From the NCBI RefSeq assembly GCF_000262045.1, contig NZ_AJVF01000037.1, positions 124,001 to 188,000 on the forward strand: a stretch of DNA of 64,000 bases, written 5' to 3'. The position numbers and the translations under genes were made by a program. The number at the start of each line of letters is the position of its first letter. Positions within the stretch are counted from its first letter, which is position 1. Below are positions 42,778-51,883 of this stretch, one piece after another. Source of the DNA: Bacillus siamensis KCTC 13613 (GTDB lineage: Bacteria > Bacillota > Bacilli > Bacillales > Bacillaceae). The notes beneath the pieces were generated by a model. The model searched no databases. It was not told the origin of the DNA and worked only from the letters and a program-made list of their open reading frames with translations.

Positions 42778-42942
42778 ATGACAGAAAGAAAACAGAAAAA
42801 CAAACCGAATGAAAATCCTGAACATCATGATTTAACCGATCCGATTCCGCTGGAAGAGCTGAAGGAAAACGCCAATGACGAAAAACACAAACACGACCAA
42901 AGAGACAATTCACAGAGTGAAAGAGATTATGATACAAAATAA
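42778..42942 (+). CDS. small hydrophilic protein, 54 residues
   Basis: ATG at 42778 with a GAGGTGAT site about five to eight bases upstream reads 54 codons: MTERKQKNKPNENPEHHDL then TDPIPLEELKENANDEKHKH and a Q/D/S-rich end. It is strongly charged and likely unstructured. A good terminator follows 16 bases after the stop, which supports a real transcript. I do not recognise the family. It lies between ycsE and ycsD, reading outward against ycsD. Confidence 0.6.
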   Translation: MTERKQKNKPNENPEHHDLTDPIPLEELKENANDEKHKHDQRDNSQSERDYDTK

Positions 42943-42956
42943 CAGACTTGTCCGAA

Positions 42957-42985
42957 AGCCGCCGCTGGAGGCGGCTTTTTTTTAC
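42957..42985 (+). terminator. terminator of the 54-residue gene, overlapping the ycsD end
   Basis: AAGCCGCCGCTGGAGGCGGCTT with eight T on the plus strand. Its right end overlaps the last bases of ycsD. Confidence 0.88.
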
Positions 42986-43377
42986 GATGGTGCGATAAAT
43001 ATGCTGATCTCAGCTTCCGCTACCGGATTCCCGGCAACGGACGCTTTCGCCCGGCCGAACACAAACCCGCGCCTCGTTCGCGTGACTTCAAACAGCAGAT
43101 CCAGACGGTCTCCCGGCAAAGCGGCGCCTAATCTTTCCGCTTTCTTCACCGCGGATAAAAGACCGAGGCTGTCACCGCCGGTAATTCCCGCGCAAGCCGC
43201 CGTTTGGGCCATCGCTTCAATGACGAGTGAAAACGGCATCTCTCTTTGTGATTCGGTTATAAACCAGTCATTTTCACTGATGTTTTTGTAAGCGGCCGCC
43301 CATTTTCCGGCTTCGCTGTTTGTCGTGCCGTCAATCAAAAGAAACGGAAAACGGTGGGGTAAGAGCTTTTGAGTCAT
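42982..43377 (-). CDS. ycsD: YcsD, FabZ-like hydroxyacyl-ACP dehydratase
   Basis: A 131-residue hot-dog fold protein. HRFPFLLIDG at the start holds the catalytic-type His of FabZ dehydratases, and FSLVIEAMAQTAA the central helix (with Glu). It is shorter than housekeeping FabZ. Substrate unknown. GGGAGG lies upstream, making ATG 43377 or the one three bases before the likely starts. Confidence 0.83.
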   Translation of the reverse strand: MTQKLLPHRFPFLLIDGTTNSEAGKWAAAYKNISENDWFITESQREMPFSLVIEAMAQTAACAGITGGDSLGLLSAVKKAERLGAALPGDRLDLLFEVTRTRRGFVFGRAKASVAGNPVAEAEISIFIAPS

Positions 43378-43409
43378 CATACAGCCTCCCTTCCCCAACA
43401 TTATAACAG

Positions 43410-43442
43410 AAGAAAAAAAAGCCGCGTCCCCCGACGCGGATT
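43410..43442 (-). terminator. mtlAFD terminator
   Basis: Minus strand CCGCGTCGGGGGACGCGGCTTTTTT: perfect 7-bp G+C stem with a T run, just past the mtlD stop. Confidence 0.92.
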
Positions 43443-43446
43443 CATC

Positions 43447-44568
43447 TTATTGATTGAGTTTTTTGAGCACGATGCCGTGCAGCGGCTCATGCGGCTGAAT
43501 ACCGCAAATGTCTTGCAGAACACCGCTCGTTCCTTTTTCCGCGATAAGCTTCTGCAGTTCAACCGCTTCCGGATCATCCTGATAGTCAAAGCGCAGGGCG
43601 GCGGCGATGCCTTCCGCCAGCGCGTTCGGTTCTTTTATTTTTTTGGCCGGACCTACTAATCTATCATTCGCTCCGAGTTTTCTGAGCGGTGATCTGGCGA
43701 CTCTTGTCACATCATCCGTGATGTATTCATTTTCAAAACGGCCGATGATTTTCTTCATGTACTGCTCGTGTTCGGCTTGCTTAAAGCCGTACGCTTTCAC
43801 CAAGTACTCGCCCGTTTCTGAAAGTGCATCGTACACGACACGCCGGATTTCAGGATGGTCGATGGCCTCTTTGACGGTTTTTAATCCGCGCTGATAGCCG
43901 ACATACGCTGTAACGGCATGGCCGGTATTGACGGTAAACAGCTTTCTCTCGATGAAAGGCGTAAGATCATCCGTAAATATCGCACCTTTAAGTGCCGGCT
44001 GACCGCCGGCAAAGCCGGTTCTGTCTATGACCCATTCAAAAAACGGCTCTACGGATACTTTCAGCGGGTCTTCATGGTGCTGAATCGGCACGATCCGATC
44101 CACCGCAGAATCAGGGAAGCCGACCGTCCGGTTCACGAGTTCCCGCTCCGCTTCCGTCAAATGTCCGAAAACTTCTTTTTTCAGAAAACGGCTGCCGCCG
44201 ATCATATTTTCACAGGCAATGATATTGAGAGGCTCAGAGGACGTTCTGCGCTTCAGCCCTTCCGCGATGGACGGGGCGATGAGTCTGAGAACGTTCGGGC
44301 CCACTGCCGTCGTAATGATCGCCGCGTCATTGATCAGCCTGTACAGCTCTTGTTCCTGCACCGCGCTGTTGATGGCTGAAACGGGGCCGATAATTTCTGT
44401 CTGCCGGCCGCCGTCGGCAAGCTCCACGGTATATTCCTTCTTATCATTGAGAAGGCCGACCATCGTTTCATTCACATCTGCAAAAACAACCTCATAGCCG
44501 GAATGATGGAGCAAAGCGCCGATAAAGCCCCGCCCGATGTTTCCCGCTCCGAAATGAAGGGCAATCAT
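43447..44568 (-). CDS. mtlD: MtlD, mannitol-1-phosphate 5-dehydrogenase
   Basis: A 373-residue NAD-dependent enzyme converting mannitol-1-phosphate to fructose-6-phosphate. The N-terminal NAD motif is ALHFGAGNIGRGFIG; the catalytic lysine region lies in VDRIVP...FTVNTGHAVTAYVG. Last gene of mtlAFD, starting one base after the mtlF stop. Confidence 0.96.
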   Translation of the reverse strand: MIALHFGAGNIGRGFIGALLHHSGYEVVFADVNETMVGLLNDKKEYTVELADGGRQTEIIGPVSAINSAVQEQELYRLINDAAIITTAVGPNVLRLIAPSIAEGLKRRTSSEPLNIIACENMIGGSRFLKKEVFGHLTEAERELVNRTVGFPDSAVDRIVPIQHHEDPLKVSVEPFFEWVIDRTGFAGGQPALKGAIFTDDLTPFIERKLFTVNTGHAVTAYVGYQRGLKTVKEAIDHPEIRRVVYDALSETGEYLVKAYGFKQAEHEQYMKKIIGRFENEYITDDVTRVARSPLRKLGANDRLVGPAKKIKEPNALAEGIAAALRFDYQDDPEAVELQKLIAEKGTSGVLQDICGIQPHEPLHGIVLKKLNQ

Positions 44569-44569
44569 G

Positions 44570-45001
44570 TCAGTTCACCTCGCTGAAAATCGCGGCCAGT
44601 TCTTCTTCCGTCTTTGCACTGATCAGCCGCTCGATGTTTTCTTCCTCTGAGCAGATGATGGCGATGTTTGACAGAATGTCTAAGTGTTCATTGTTTTTTC
44701 CGGCGATACCGAAAACGACCTTTGCCGTATTGCCTTCACCGTATTCCACCCCGTCCGGAATCTGGATGACGGAAATGCCTGAATGAAGCACCTCATCCTT
44801 CGCATCTTCCGTGCCGTGCGGGATCGCAATGAAATTCCCCATGAAAGTGGATGATGTTTCTTCACGTTCGAACATTTTTTCCACGTAGCCGTTTTTCACG
44901 TAACCGTTATCAATCAACGTCTGTCCCGCCAGGCGGATGGCATCCTCTTTTGAATTCACTGTCTGGTTCAGTTTGATGTTCGCTTTAGCCAATACTTCCA
45001 T
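44570..45001 (-). CDS. mtlF: MtlF, mannitol PTS enzyme IIA
   Basis: A 143-residue EIIA protein. Phosphorylated histidine is in NFIAIPHGTED (about residue 63). It receives phosphate from HPr and passes it to the EIIB domain of MtlA, and also interacts with MtlR. The ATG at 45001 follows AGAGGG by nine bases; an in-frame ATG 15 codons earlier overlaps mtlA and is not supported. Confidence 0.95.
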   Translation of the reverse strand: MEVLAKANIKLNQTVNSKEDAIRLAGQTLIDNGYVKNGYVEKMFEREETSSTFMGNFIAIPHGTEDAKDEVLHSGISVIQIPDGVEYGEGNTAKVVFGIAGKNNEHLDILSNIAIICSEEENIERLISAKTEEELAAIFSEVN

Positions 45002-45026
45002 GATGAAAATCCCTCTTTCTGTTTGA

Positions 45027-46457
45027 TTAGTTTTTAAGCTTTTCAATCAGTTCATCGTATTTCGGGCTGTTCAAGAAATTATCAACCGAAATGTGCACCG
45101 CCTGCGGCAGCTTCGTTTTCGCGCGGTCAGTCAGGTCCTTATGCGTAATGACGATATCCGCGTCATTCGGAAGATTATTGATTGATGTATTTGTCACATC
45201 AATGTCAAGTTCTGCTTTTTTCACTTTGTTTCTTAAAATGGAGGCGCCCATTGCGCTCGATCCCATTCCTGCATCACACGCGAAGATAATGCGGCTGACT
45301 AGGTCAGCGGAAATATCAGCGGCGTTTTCCTGTTCTTCCTCTTTGTCTGCCAATGCGGCCGCCGCTTCGCTTTTCCTGCCTTTCATTTCCTGCATTTTTT
45401 CCGCAGCGGCTGTCAAATCTTCTTCTCCTGCTTTAGACGATTTCAGAATAAGCGCCGAGACGATAAACGATACGGCCGCGGCAACGATGACGCCCGCCAG
45501 CACGCCGAGATAGCTTCCCTTCGGTGTCAGCGCCAGTATGGCGATGATGCTGCCCGGAGAAGATGCCGCGACAAGACCCGCGTTAAAAATCGAGAATGTG
45601 AGCAGCCCGCTCGCTCCCCCGGCGATCGCCGCGAGGATCAGCATCGGTTTCATTAAAATGTAAGGGAAATAGATTTCATGAATCCCCCCGAAGAAATGAA
45701 TGATCGCCGCTCCCGGAGCCGTCGATCTTGAAGAACCTTTCCCAAAGAACATGTATGCCAGTAAAATACCGAGTCCCGGCCCGGGGTTCGCTTCCACTAA
45801 GAACAAAATGGATTTACCCGCTTTTGCGGCCTGCTCGATTCCGATCGGACTTAAAATGCCGTGGTTGATCGCGTTATTCAGGAACAGGACTTTCGCCGGT
45901 TCTACGAAAACGCTTGCAATCGGCAGCAAATTCGCGTGGACAATGACTTCCACACCCGCCGCCAGCAATTTGTTAAGAGACAGGACGACCGGGCCGATCG
46001 CATAAAACGCGATAATCGTCAGCACCGCGCCGATAATTCCCGCCGTGAAGTTGTTGATCAGCATTTCAAAACCCTGTCTGACTTTATCTTTAAACACACG
46101 GTCTAATTGTTTAATGAGATAACCGCCCAAAGGCCCCATAATCATTGCCCCTAAGAACATCGGTATGTCCGCCCCGACAATGACCCCGATGGCCGCTGTC
46201 GCTCCGACGACTCCCCCGCGGTGATCATAGATCATTTTTCCGCCCGTATATGCGATTAAAAGCGGCAGAAGATACGTAATCATCGGGCTTACCAATGTAT
46301 TCAGCTGCGGATTCGGAAACCATCCCGCAGGAATAAACAGCGCGGTGATAATTCCCCATGCGATAAATGCGCCGATATTCGGCATGATCATACCGCTTAA
46401 ATAACTGCCGAACCGCTGTATCTTTACTTTCATGCCAGCTTGCTGTTCTTGCTGCAT
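45027..46457 (-). CDS. mtlA: MtlA, mannitol PTS enzyme IICB
   Basis: A 476-residue PTS permease: an EIIC membrane domain (about residues 1-345, GAFIAWGIITALFIPAGWF at the start and the GGIHEIYFPY motif), a linker rich in Glu/Ala, and an EIIB domain with the phospho-cysteine in IIFACDAGMGSSAMG (about residue 395). Takes up mannitol as mannitol-1-phosphate. No fused EIIA; MtlF supplies it. Behind a promoter with MtlR and cre sites. Confidence 0.96.
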   Translation of the reverse strand: MQQEQQAGMKVKIQRFGSYLSGMIMPNIGAFIAWGIITALFIPAGWFPNPQLNTLVSPMITYLLPLLIAYTGGKMIYDHRGGVVGATAAIGVIVGADIPMFLGAMIMGPLGGYLIKQLDRVFKDKVRQGFEMLINNFTAGIIGAVLTIIAFYAIGPVVLSLNKLLAAGVEVIVHANLLPIASVFVEPAKVLFLNNAINHGILSPIGIEQAAKAGKSILFLVEANPGPGLGILLAYMFFGKGSSRSTAPGAAIIHFFGGIHEIYFPYILMKPMLILAAIAGGASGLLTFSIFNAGLVAASSPGSIIAILALTPKGSYLGVLAGVIVAAAVSFIVSALILKSSKAGEEDLTAAAEKMQEMKGRKSEAAAALADKEEEQENAADISADLVSRIIFACDAGMGSSAMGASILRNKVKKAELDIDVTNTSINNLPNDADIVITHKDLTDRAKTKLPQAVHISVDNFLNSPKYDELIEKLKN

Positions 46458-46534
46458 ACCATTTCCCTCCCTGTTTGCCTGCCTTAAGATGAAAATAAAT
46501 AAGACACGGGGTTTTCTTTCGCCCCTGTGCCTTC

Positions 46535-46563
46535 ATCATAAAACGCTTACAATCCTCATTCAA
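46535..46563 (-). promoter_or_regulatory. mtlA promoter with cre-like site
   Basis: Minus strand TTGAAT (46558-46563), 17 bases, TATGAT (46535-46540). The cre-like TGTAAGCGTTTTA (46539-46551) lies across the spacer, so CcpA would block polymerase. A hairpin (CACAGGGG/CCCCGTGT) follows in the leader at 46506-46530. Confidence 0.75.
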
Positions 46564-46581
46564 TGAAAAGTAAAGAGGAGT

Positions 46582-46603
46582 TTGGCACAGAGACTGTGAC
46601 AAA
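46582..46603 (-). promoter_or_regulatory. MtlR-type operator upstream of mtlA
   Basis: TTTGTCACAGTCTCTGTGCCAA on the minus strand (arms TTGTCACAG and CTGTGCCAA), about 20 bases upstream of the -35 box, as expected for an activator. Same half-sites as at mtlR. Confidence 0.75.
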
Positions 46604-46612
46604 TCCTTAACT

Positions 46613-46642
46613 AAAAAAAGACACCTCATCAAAGGTGTCTTA
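46613..46642 (-). terminator. ycnL terminator
   Basis: AAGACACCTTTGATGAGGTGTCTT with T run on the minus strand, overlapping the ycnL stop. Confidence 0.88.
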
Positions 46643-46981
46643 CCGCTTCCTGTATATAATGTGTCCTTTTGTAACGACGAGTTTGGCAATGATCCGCTCA
46701 CTGACAATAAACACCGGATACGCACATACGAGCGCAAAAATGGCGGCCGGCACATACCGCGCAGCCGGAAACATCGGCATGACGGCGGTTCTGGCCATCT
46801 GCACAAGATAAATCAAAAGCACGGTTATCGCAATGGCTACAGCCATAATCGGAGCTGATACTTTATATTCACGCAATTTCACATGGCAATGTCCGCACTG
46901 AAACTGGCACGGGATCATGGATGATCTGACCATGTCGCCTGTAATCGGCTTGCCGCAGTTCGGGCAGGTCGTTTCTTTCAT
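46640..46981 (-). CDS. ycnL: YcnL, membrane protein with N-terminal zinc ribbon
   Basis: A 113-residue protein with CPNCGK and CGHCHVK (a four-cysteine ribbon) in the first 40 residues and two membrane helices after it. The ATG at 46981 has GGAGG upstream. It lies divergent to ycnKJI, which handle copper; the cysteines may bind zinc or copper. Role unknown. Confidence 0.78.
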   Translation of the reverse strand: MKETTCPNCGKPITGDMVRSSMIPCQFQCGHCHVKLREYKVSAPIMAVAIAITVLLIYLVQMARTAVMPMFPAARYVPAAIFALVCAYPVFIVSERIIAKLVVTKGHIIYRKR

Positions 46982-47058
46982 ATTTATTCCTCCATTCAAC
47001 TCTTCTATTATAACAGAGTCTGTCTCCGCGTTTTACATTTGTGATTGTTCAACATATT

Positions 47059-47101
47059 TTCACACATTTTATCATCAGGCTCTTGTGCACATTTGTGAAA
47101 A
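47059..47101 (+). promoter_or_regulatory. inverted repeat in the ycnK leader, candidate YcnK operator
   Basis: TTTTCACA (47059-47066) and TGTGAAAA (47094-47101) face each other across 27 bases upstream of ycnK. The position suits an autoregulatory operator; I do not know the YcnK site sequence. Confidence 0.4.
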
Positions 47102-47157
47102 CATCTACTCTTAAAAGGAGGTTCATCACTCATTCGCATAAAAAGGAGGATGCAGAA

Positions 47158-47730
47158 TTGCTTCCGATTAACAGACAGCAAACCTTGCTTGAATGGCTGA
47201 AAGAGGAGGGCGCGCTGAAAATCTCTGACATAAGCGAGAGATTCGGCGTCTCCGAGATGACCGTGTACAGAGACGTCAATCAGCTGGCGGATGCAAACCG
47301 GATTATCCGGACACCCGGCGGCATTACGCTCCCGCCCGCTTCAGAAAAAGGCGCCAATCAATGCGGCTATTGCCTGCGGCCGATTCAGCATTCATATTCT
47401 GTCCAGCTCATTACTGTTTCACAAGCCGTTGAGCAGATGTGCTGCATTCATTGCGCGATTTTGCGGTATGAGGATAAAAAGGAAGAAGTGTCTCATGTCA
47501 TTTGTAAGGATTTTCTTCTCCAGACGACGCTGACGGCCGCTTCTGCTTACTTTTTAGTCCATGCCGATATTGACCTTCACTGCTGCCGGCCTCAGGCGAT
47601 TCCCTTCTCAACGCGTGATTACGCAGAACGGTTTCAAAAAGGATTCGGCGGGGTCATTTGCACCTTTGACGAGGCGGCGGACATCATCTTACACGACAGG
47701 CAGAAGGGATGCACCTGCAGCAAGACATAA
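47158..47730 (+). CDS. ycnK: YcnK, copper-responsive DeoR-type repressor
   Basis: A 190-residue regulator with TTG start, seven to eight bases after AAGGAGGA. N-terminal DeoR-type helix-turn-helix (KISDISERFGVSEMTVYRDV) and a C-terminal NosL-like domain with cysteine motifs CGYCLRP and CCIHCA, plus CTCSK at the end. In B. subtilis YcnK represses the copper importer ycnJ under copper-replete conditions. The start agrees with B. subtilis (MLPINRQQ). It overlaps no other gene; ycnJ starts 32 bases downstream. Confidence 0.92.
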   Translation: MLPINRQQTLLEWLKEEGALKISDISERFGVSEMTVYRDVNQLADANRIIRTPGGITLPPASEKGANQCGYCLRPIQHSYSVQLITVSQAVEQMCCIHCAILRYEDKKEEVSHVICKDFLLQTTLTAASAYFLVHADIDLHCCRPQAIPFSTRDYAERFQKGFGGVICTFDEAADIILHDRQKGCTCSKT

Positions 47731-47762
47731 CAACAACCAACCGGAAGGCGGTGTCACAAGCC

Positions 47763-49388
47763 ATGAGACAGAACAAACGCTGGCTCATCTTTTTGCTGTT
47801 CCTTGTTTTGATTCCGAAAACAAGCTTCGCCCACGCCTACATCACAAACTCAAATCCGGGTGAGAACAGCGAATTAAAACAAGCGCCGAAGCAGATTGAA
47901 ATTACGTTTAATGAACAGGTTGAAGAAGGCTTCCACTCCATTAAGGTCTATAATTCATCCGGTGAACGGGTCGATGCCGGCAAAACGGTGATTCAAAAAA
48001 GTGATGCCCGCATCATGACCGCAGCCTTGAAAAAAAATCTGCCGCATGATATTTACAGAGCGGAATGGAACGCGGTGTCGGCCGACGGTCACCCGGTATC
48101 CGGCGTCATTCCTTTCAGTATCGGGAAAGCCGGCGGTGAACTTCAGGAGCAAACATCATCGCAAGCGGCGCTTCATCCCGAAGCGGCCATCGACCGCGGT
48201 ATTTTGTATACCGCTCTCTCCCTGTTTATCGGCACGGCGTTTTTTCATCTGTTTTGGTACAGAAAAAACGATTCATCAAAAGCAAAACGAACTGTAAAGC
48301 TGCTCGTGATTTCCTTATGTTTAACGGGGCTTGCGCTTGTCTGCCAGCTCCCGATCCAGACGAAAGAAAACGCGGGCGGCGCTTGGAGTGCTGCGTTTCA
48401 GCCGGACTATGTAAAAGAAACGCTTCTGAAAACGGCAGGCGGGAGCGTCTGGATAATCCAGATCAGCCTATTTATCCTGCTTGCCCTGTCCATGATCCCG
48501 CTTTTGAAGAAGAAAGCTTTCCGGTCATTTGCATACTGGACGGCGCCGCTGCTGTTCTTTTTCGCTTCGCTTTTGGCAAAAGCATTCGCCGGACATGCGG
48601 CGGTTATTGACGAAAAAGCGGTCGGCATCACGATGGATTTTCTCCATTTATCAGCCGCGTCTGTATGGATCGGCGGTATAGCCGCGCTTGTGCTCTTTCT
48701 TTCATCAGAGTGGAGAACAACAGATAAAACCGCCGCCTGGGAAACGGTCAGACGCTTTTCTCCTTGGGCGTTCGCCTCTGTCGGCGTGCTTTTATTTTCA
48801 GGTGTGCTGAACGGATTTTTCATTATCCGTTCGTTTGATCCACTCTTTCACACCGCTTACGGCAAGACGCTCCTTTTGAAAATCGGGCTGTTTGTCATCA
48901 TGCTTGCGCTCGGCGCCATTCACGTATGGATGACGAAGTTCCGCAGAAAAAGGAGCATCAGCGCAACGATAAAGGCCGAATGGGCAATCGGCATTGCGGT
49001 GTTATTTACAACCGCTGTCTTCACAAGCCTGCCCAGCCCGCCGCCGCCCGCGCCATTGCCTTTTAACGGCTCAGAAATGATCGGAAACGGGGAAACCCTG
49101 TCCCTGCATATTACGCCGAACCAGCCGGGTAAAAATGAATTTCAAGTCATTGTCACTGATCATAACGGCGGCTTGGTAAAAGACATTCAGCAATTTACGG
49201 TGACTGTTTATCAGACGGGCTTCAGCGGCAAACAGCATGAAAGCACCTTTGATTTGAAAAAGACGAAGGAAGGCACATTCGAAGCCGCAAACCTGTCCAT
49301 CACCGAAAAGGGAAACTGGAAGATCAAAGTCCACGGACTGACAAGCGATTTCAATGAAATCAACCAAGTATTCTCAACGACAAACTAA
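47763..49388 (+). CDS. ycnJ: YcnJ, copper importer (CopC-CopD fusion)
   Basis: A 541-residue protein: signal peptide ending FA, then mature HAYITNSNPGENSEL, whose N-terminal His is the Cu2+ ligand of CopC domains; the CopC domain has a further HDIYRAEW and DGHPVSG. Eight membrane helices of the CopD type follow, with HLSAASVWIGG. The C-terminus carries another extracellular beta domain (YtkA-like). Imports copper with YcnI. The ATG at 47763 gives the same length as in B. subtilis; SD spacing is poor, so an upstream GTG (47751) is possible. Confidence 0.93.
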   Translation: MRQNKRWLIFLLFLVLIPKTSFAHAYITNSNPGENSELKQAPKQIEITFNEQVEEGFHSIKVYNSSGERVDAGKTVIQKSDARIMTAALKKNLPHDIYRAEWNAVSADGHPVSGVIPFSIGKAGGELQEQTSSQAALHPEAAIDRGILYTALSLFIGTAFFHLFWYRKNDSSKAKRTVKLLVISLCLTGLALVCQLPIQTKENAGGAWSAAFQPDYVKETLLKTAGGSVWIIQISLFILLALSMIPLLKKKAFRSFAYWTAPLLFFFASLLAKAFAGHAAVIDEKAVGITMDFLHLSAASVWIGGIAALVLFLSSEWRTTDKTAAWETVRRFSPWAFASVGVLLFSGVLNGFFIIRSFDPLFHTAYGKTLLLKIGLFVIMLALGAIHVWMTKFRRKRSISATIKAEWAIGIAVLFTTAVFTSLPSPPPPAPLPFNGSEMIGNGETLSLHITPNQPGKNEFQVIVTDHNGGLVKDIQQFTVTVYQTGFSGKQHESTFDLKKTKEGTFEAANLSITEKGNWKIKVHGLTSDFNEINQVFSTTN

Positions 49389-49400
49389 GGAGTGTATCTC

Positions 49401-50012
49401 ATGTTGAAAAAAAAGGCTTTCGTATTCATATTTGCCGTGACCCTGTCACTCATCGGTTTTACGGCTGCAGCAAGCGCCCATGTCTCCGTCAAACCCGCGG
49501 AATCCGCGGCGGGTTCTTGGGAAACGTACACAATGAAAGTGCCTGTGGAAAAAAATGAGCCGACAACGAAAGTCGTGCTGAAAATGCCCGCTGGCGTTGA
49601 ATTCCAGCAGTATCAGCCGATTCCGGGCTGGAAAACGTCTGTAGCAAAGCATGATGACAAGGCGGTCTCCGTCACTTGGGAAGCAAAGGACGGCGGCATT
49701 CAGCCCGGCCAATTCCAGCAGTTCACATTCGTTGCGAAAAACCCTGAAAAGACCGCGGATGCGGCTTGGGACGCCTACCAATACTACAAAGACGGCAGCA
49801 TTGTAGAATGGACGGGTGATGAGAACGCCGACACGCCTCACTCGATTACGAAAATCACAAAAGCGGCGAACGTGACGGATGCGCACGGAGCTGAACAGTC
49901 AAATGAAGAAAGCAAATCCGGTGTATCTGCGCTTGATATTGCGGCCATCGTTCTGTCAGCTGCGGCGATTATCCTTTCTATCGCAGCGCTTGTAAAGAAA
50001 AAACGCGCGTAA
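49401..50012 (+). CDS. ycnI: YcnI, copper-binding DUF1775 protein
   Basis: A 203-residue protein: signal peptide ending ASA, mature start HVSVKPAESAAGSWETYT, giving the single N-terminal His (plus Glu and Trp) used by DUF1775 to bind Cu2+. One C-terminal membrane helix (ALDIAAIVLSAAAIILSIAAL) anchors it facing outward. Acts as copper chaperone for YcnJ. The ATG follows AAGGAG by eight bases. Confidence 0.93.
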   Translation: MLKKKAFVFIFAVTLSLIGFTAAASAHVSVKPAESAAGSWETYTMKVPVEKNEPTTKVVLKMPAGVEFQQYQPIPGWKTSVAKHDDKAVSVTWEAKDGGIQPGQFQQFTFVAKNPEKTADAAWDAYQYYKDGSIVEWTGDENADTPHSITKITKAANVTDAHGAEQSNEESKSGVSALDIAAIVLSAAAIILSIAALVKKKRA

Positions 50013-50016
50013 GCAA

Positions 50017-50057
50017 AAAGCGATCCGGCTCTAAAGAGCCTGAGATCGCTTTTTTTC
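50017..50057. terminator. bidirectional terminator, ycnI and gdh
   Basis: AAAAAGCGATC and GATCGCTTTTT arms around a smaller hairpin GGCTCTAAAGAGCC, serving converging genes. Confidence 0.88.
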
Positions 50058-50864
<807 letters not shown>

Positions 50865-51728
50865 TTATGAATTTGATTTTGCAATGCCTAAGAATATTGC
50901 GGCCACGATGATCAGGATAATCCCGATGGCAATGGCGACCAGCTGGCGCTTCGTTTTGCTCTCACGGAGGATGAAGATTCCGCCGAGCGTGCTGATGACG
51001 ATTCCCATTTGAGACAGGGAAAAACTTGTCGCAACACCGACGCGCGGCTGTGAGATGAACAGAAACATATTCCCGAGCGCCCAGATGATTCCCGGCAGAA
51101 TGTTCTTGAGGGCGTACTTATTAAACGGTTTATGCTTGTACGTCAGGAGCAGCCCGCCGATAACCATCCCGATCGCTTGCGGCAGAAGCGCTGACCAGCC
51201 GGATACGCCGAACAGCCGGGCCACGACGACATAGACCAAATAACCGAGCGTAGAGATCAGCAGGATGACAATGCCTTTTTTTAAGTTTCCCGGTTCTCCG
51301 TCCGCCCGCCCTTTTTTATCTTCTAAAGATGTGAGCACTATACCGACGATGATTAAAATAAGGGCGAGAATGCCCAGCGTAATCGCGATGGGGGTTGACC
51401 ATTCTTTGAATACGATCACCCCGAATAAAGAAGTCGAGACGAGCTGCATTCCCGTTGATATCGGCATCGTTTTTGAAACGCCCATCAGCTGGATGCTTTT
51501 TAGCTGATTGCTTTGGCCGAGCGACCAAAACAGCCCCGATATGATGCCGACAATAAAAATGCGCCCGGACAGCACCGGGTGGACAAACAGATACAGCACA
51601 AACGAAACGATGAGCGCCCCGATTGTCGTACCCAGCGTCTGGCTGTAAGGCCCGCCGCCTAATTTGACGTTAAATAACACGATGCTCCCCCAAAACAAAG
51701 CCGGGAGAAGAGCCAGTAATATATCCAT
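50865..51728 (-). CDS. glcU: GlcU, glucose uptake protein
   Basis: A 287-residue membrane protein of the GRP/DMT group with ten helices. It imports glucose without PTS phosphorylation, supplying Gdh, whose gene follows 21 bases downstream. GAAAGAAGG precedes the ATG. A sigma-G-like promoter lies upstream. Confidence 0.92.
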   Translation of the reverse strand: MDILLALLPALFWGSIVLFNVKLGGGPYSQTLGTTIGALIVSFVLYLFVHPVLSGRIFIVGIISGLFWSLGQSNQLKSIQLMGVSKTMPISTGMQLVSTSLFGVIVFKEWSTPIAITLGILALILIIVGIVLTSLEDKKGRADGEPGNLKKGIVILLISTLGYLVYVVVARLFGVSGWSALLPQAIGMVIGGLLLTYKHKPFNKYALKNILPGIIWALGNMFLFISQPRVGVATSFSLSQMGIVISTLGGIFILRESKTKRQLVAIAIGIILIIVAAIFLGIAKSNS

Positions 51729-51760
51729 GATGGCGACCTTCTTTCAATCGTATTTGCTGT

Positions 51761-51789
51761 TATTTTGTCTGGAATTGAACCGATTATTC
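51761..51789 (-). promoter_or_regulatory. sigma-G/F-like promoter of glcU-gdh
   Basis: Minus strand GAATAA, 16 bases, CAAAATA resembles forespore consensus (GNATR, 16-18 bases, CATNNTA). Fits the known sigma-G control of glcU-gdh in B. subtilis. Confidence 0.5.
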
Positions 51790-51802
51790 TCAAATCAGAA
51801 CA

Positions 51803-51877
51803 AAAAAGCCTGCCGGCGATTTTACCGGCAGACTGCCCATTAAAAAAAGCCCCGCTCAGAAGCAGGGGATCTTTTTT
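51803..51877 (-). terminator. two terminator hairpins after gabD
   Basis: First hairpin AAAGATCCCCTGCTTCTGAG/GGGGCTTTTTT at 51845-51877, next to the gabD stop; a second, CTGCCGG/CCGGCAG with T run, at 51803-51834. The pair isolates gabD from glcU. Confidence 0.85.
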
Positions 51878-51883
51878 TGACTA

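Noticed and set aside
46225-46806. 193-codon minus-strand frame across the mtlA leader
   Set aside because: It crosses the mtlA promoter, the ycnL terminator and both coding ends in another frame; no family features.
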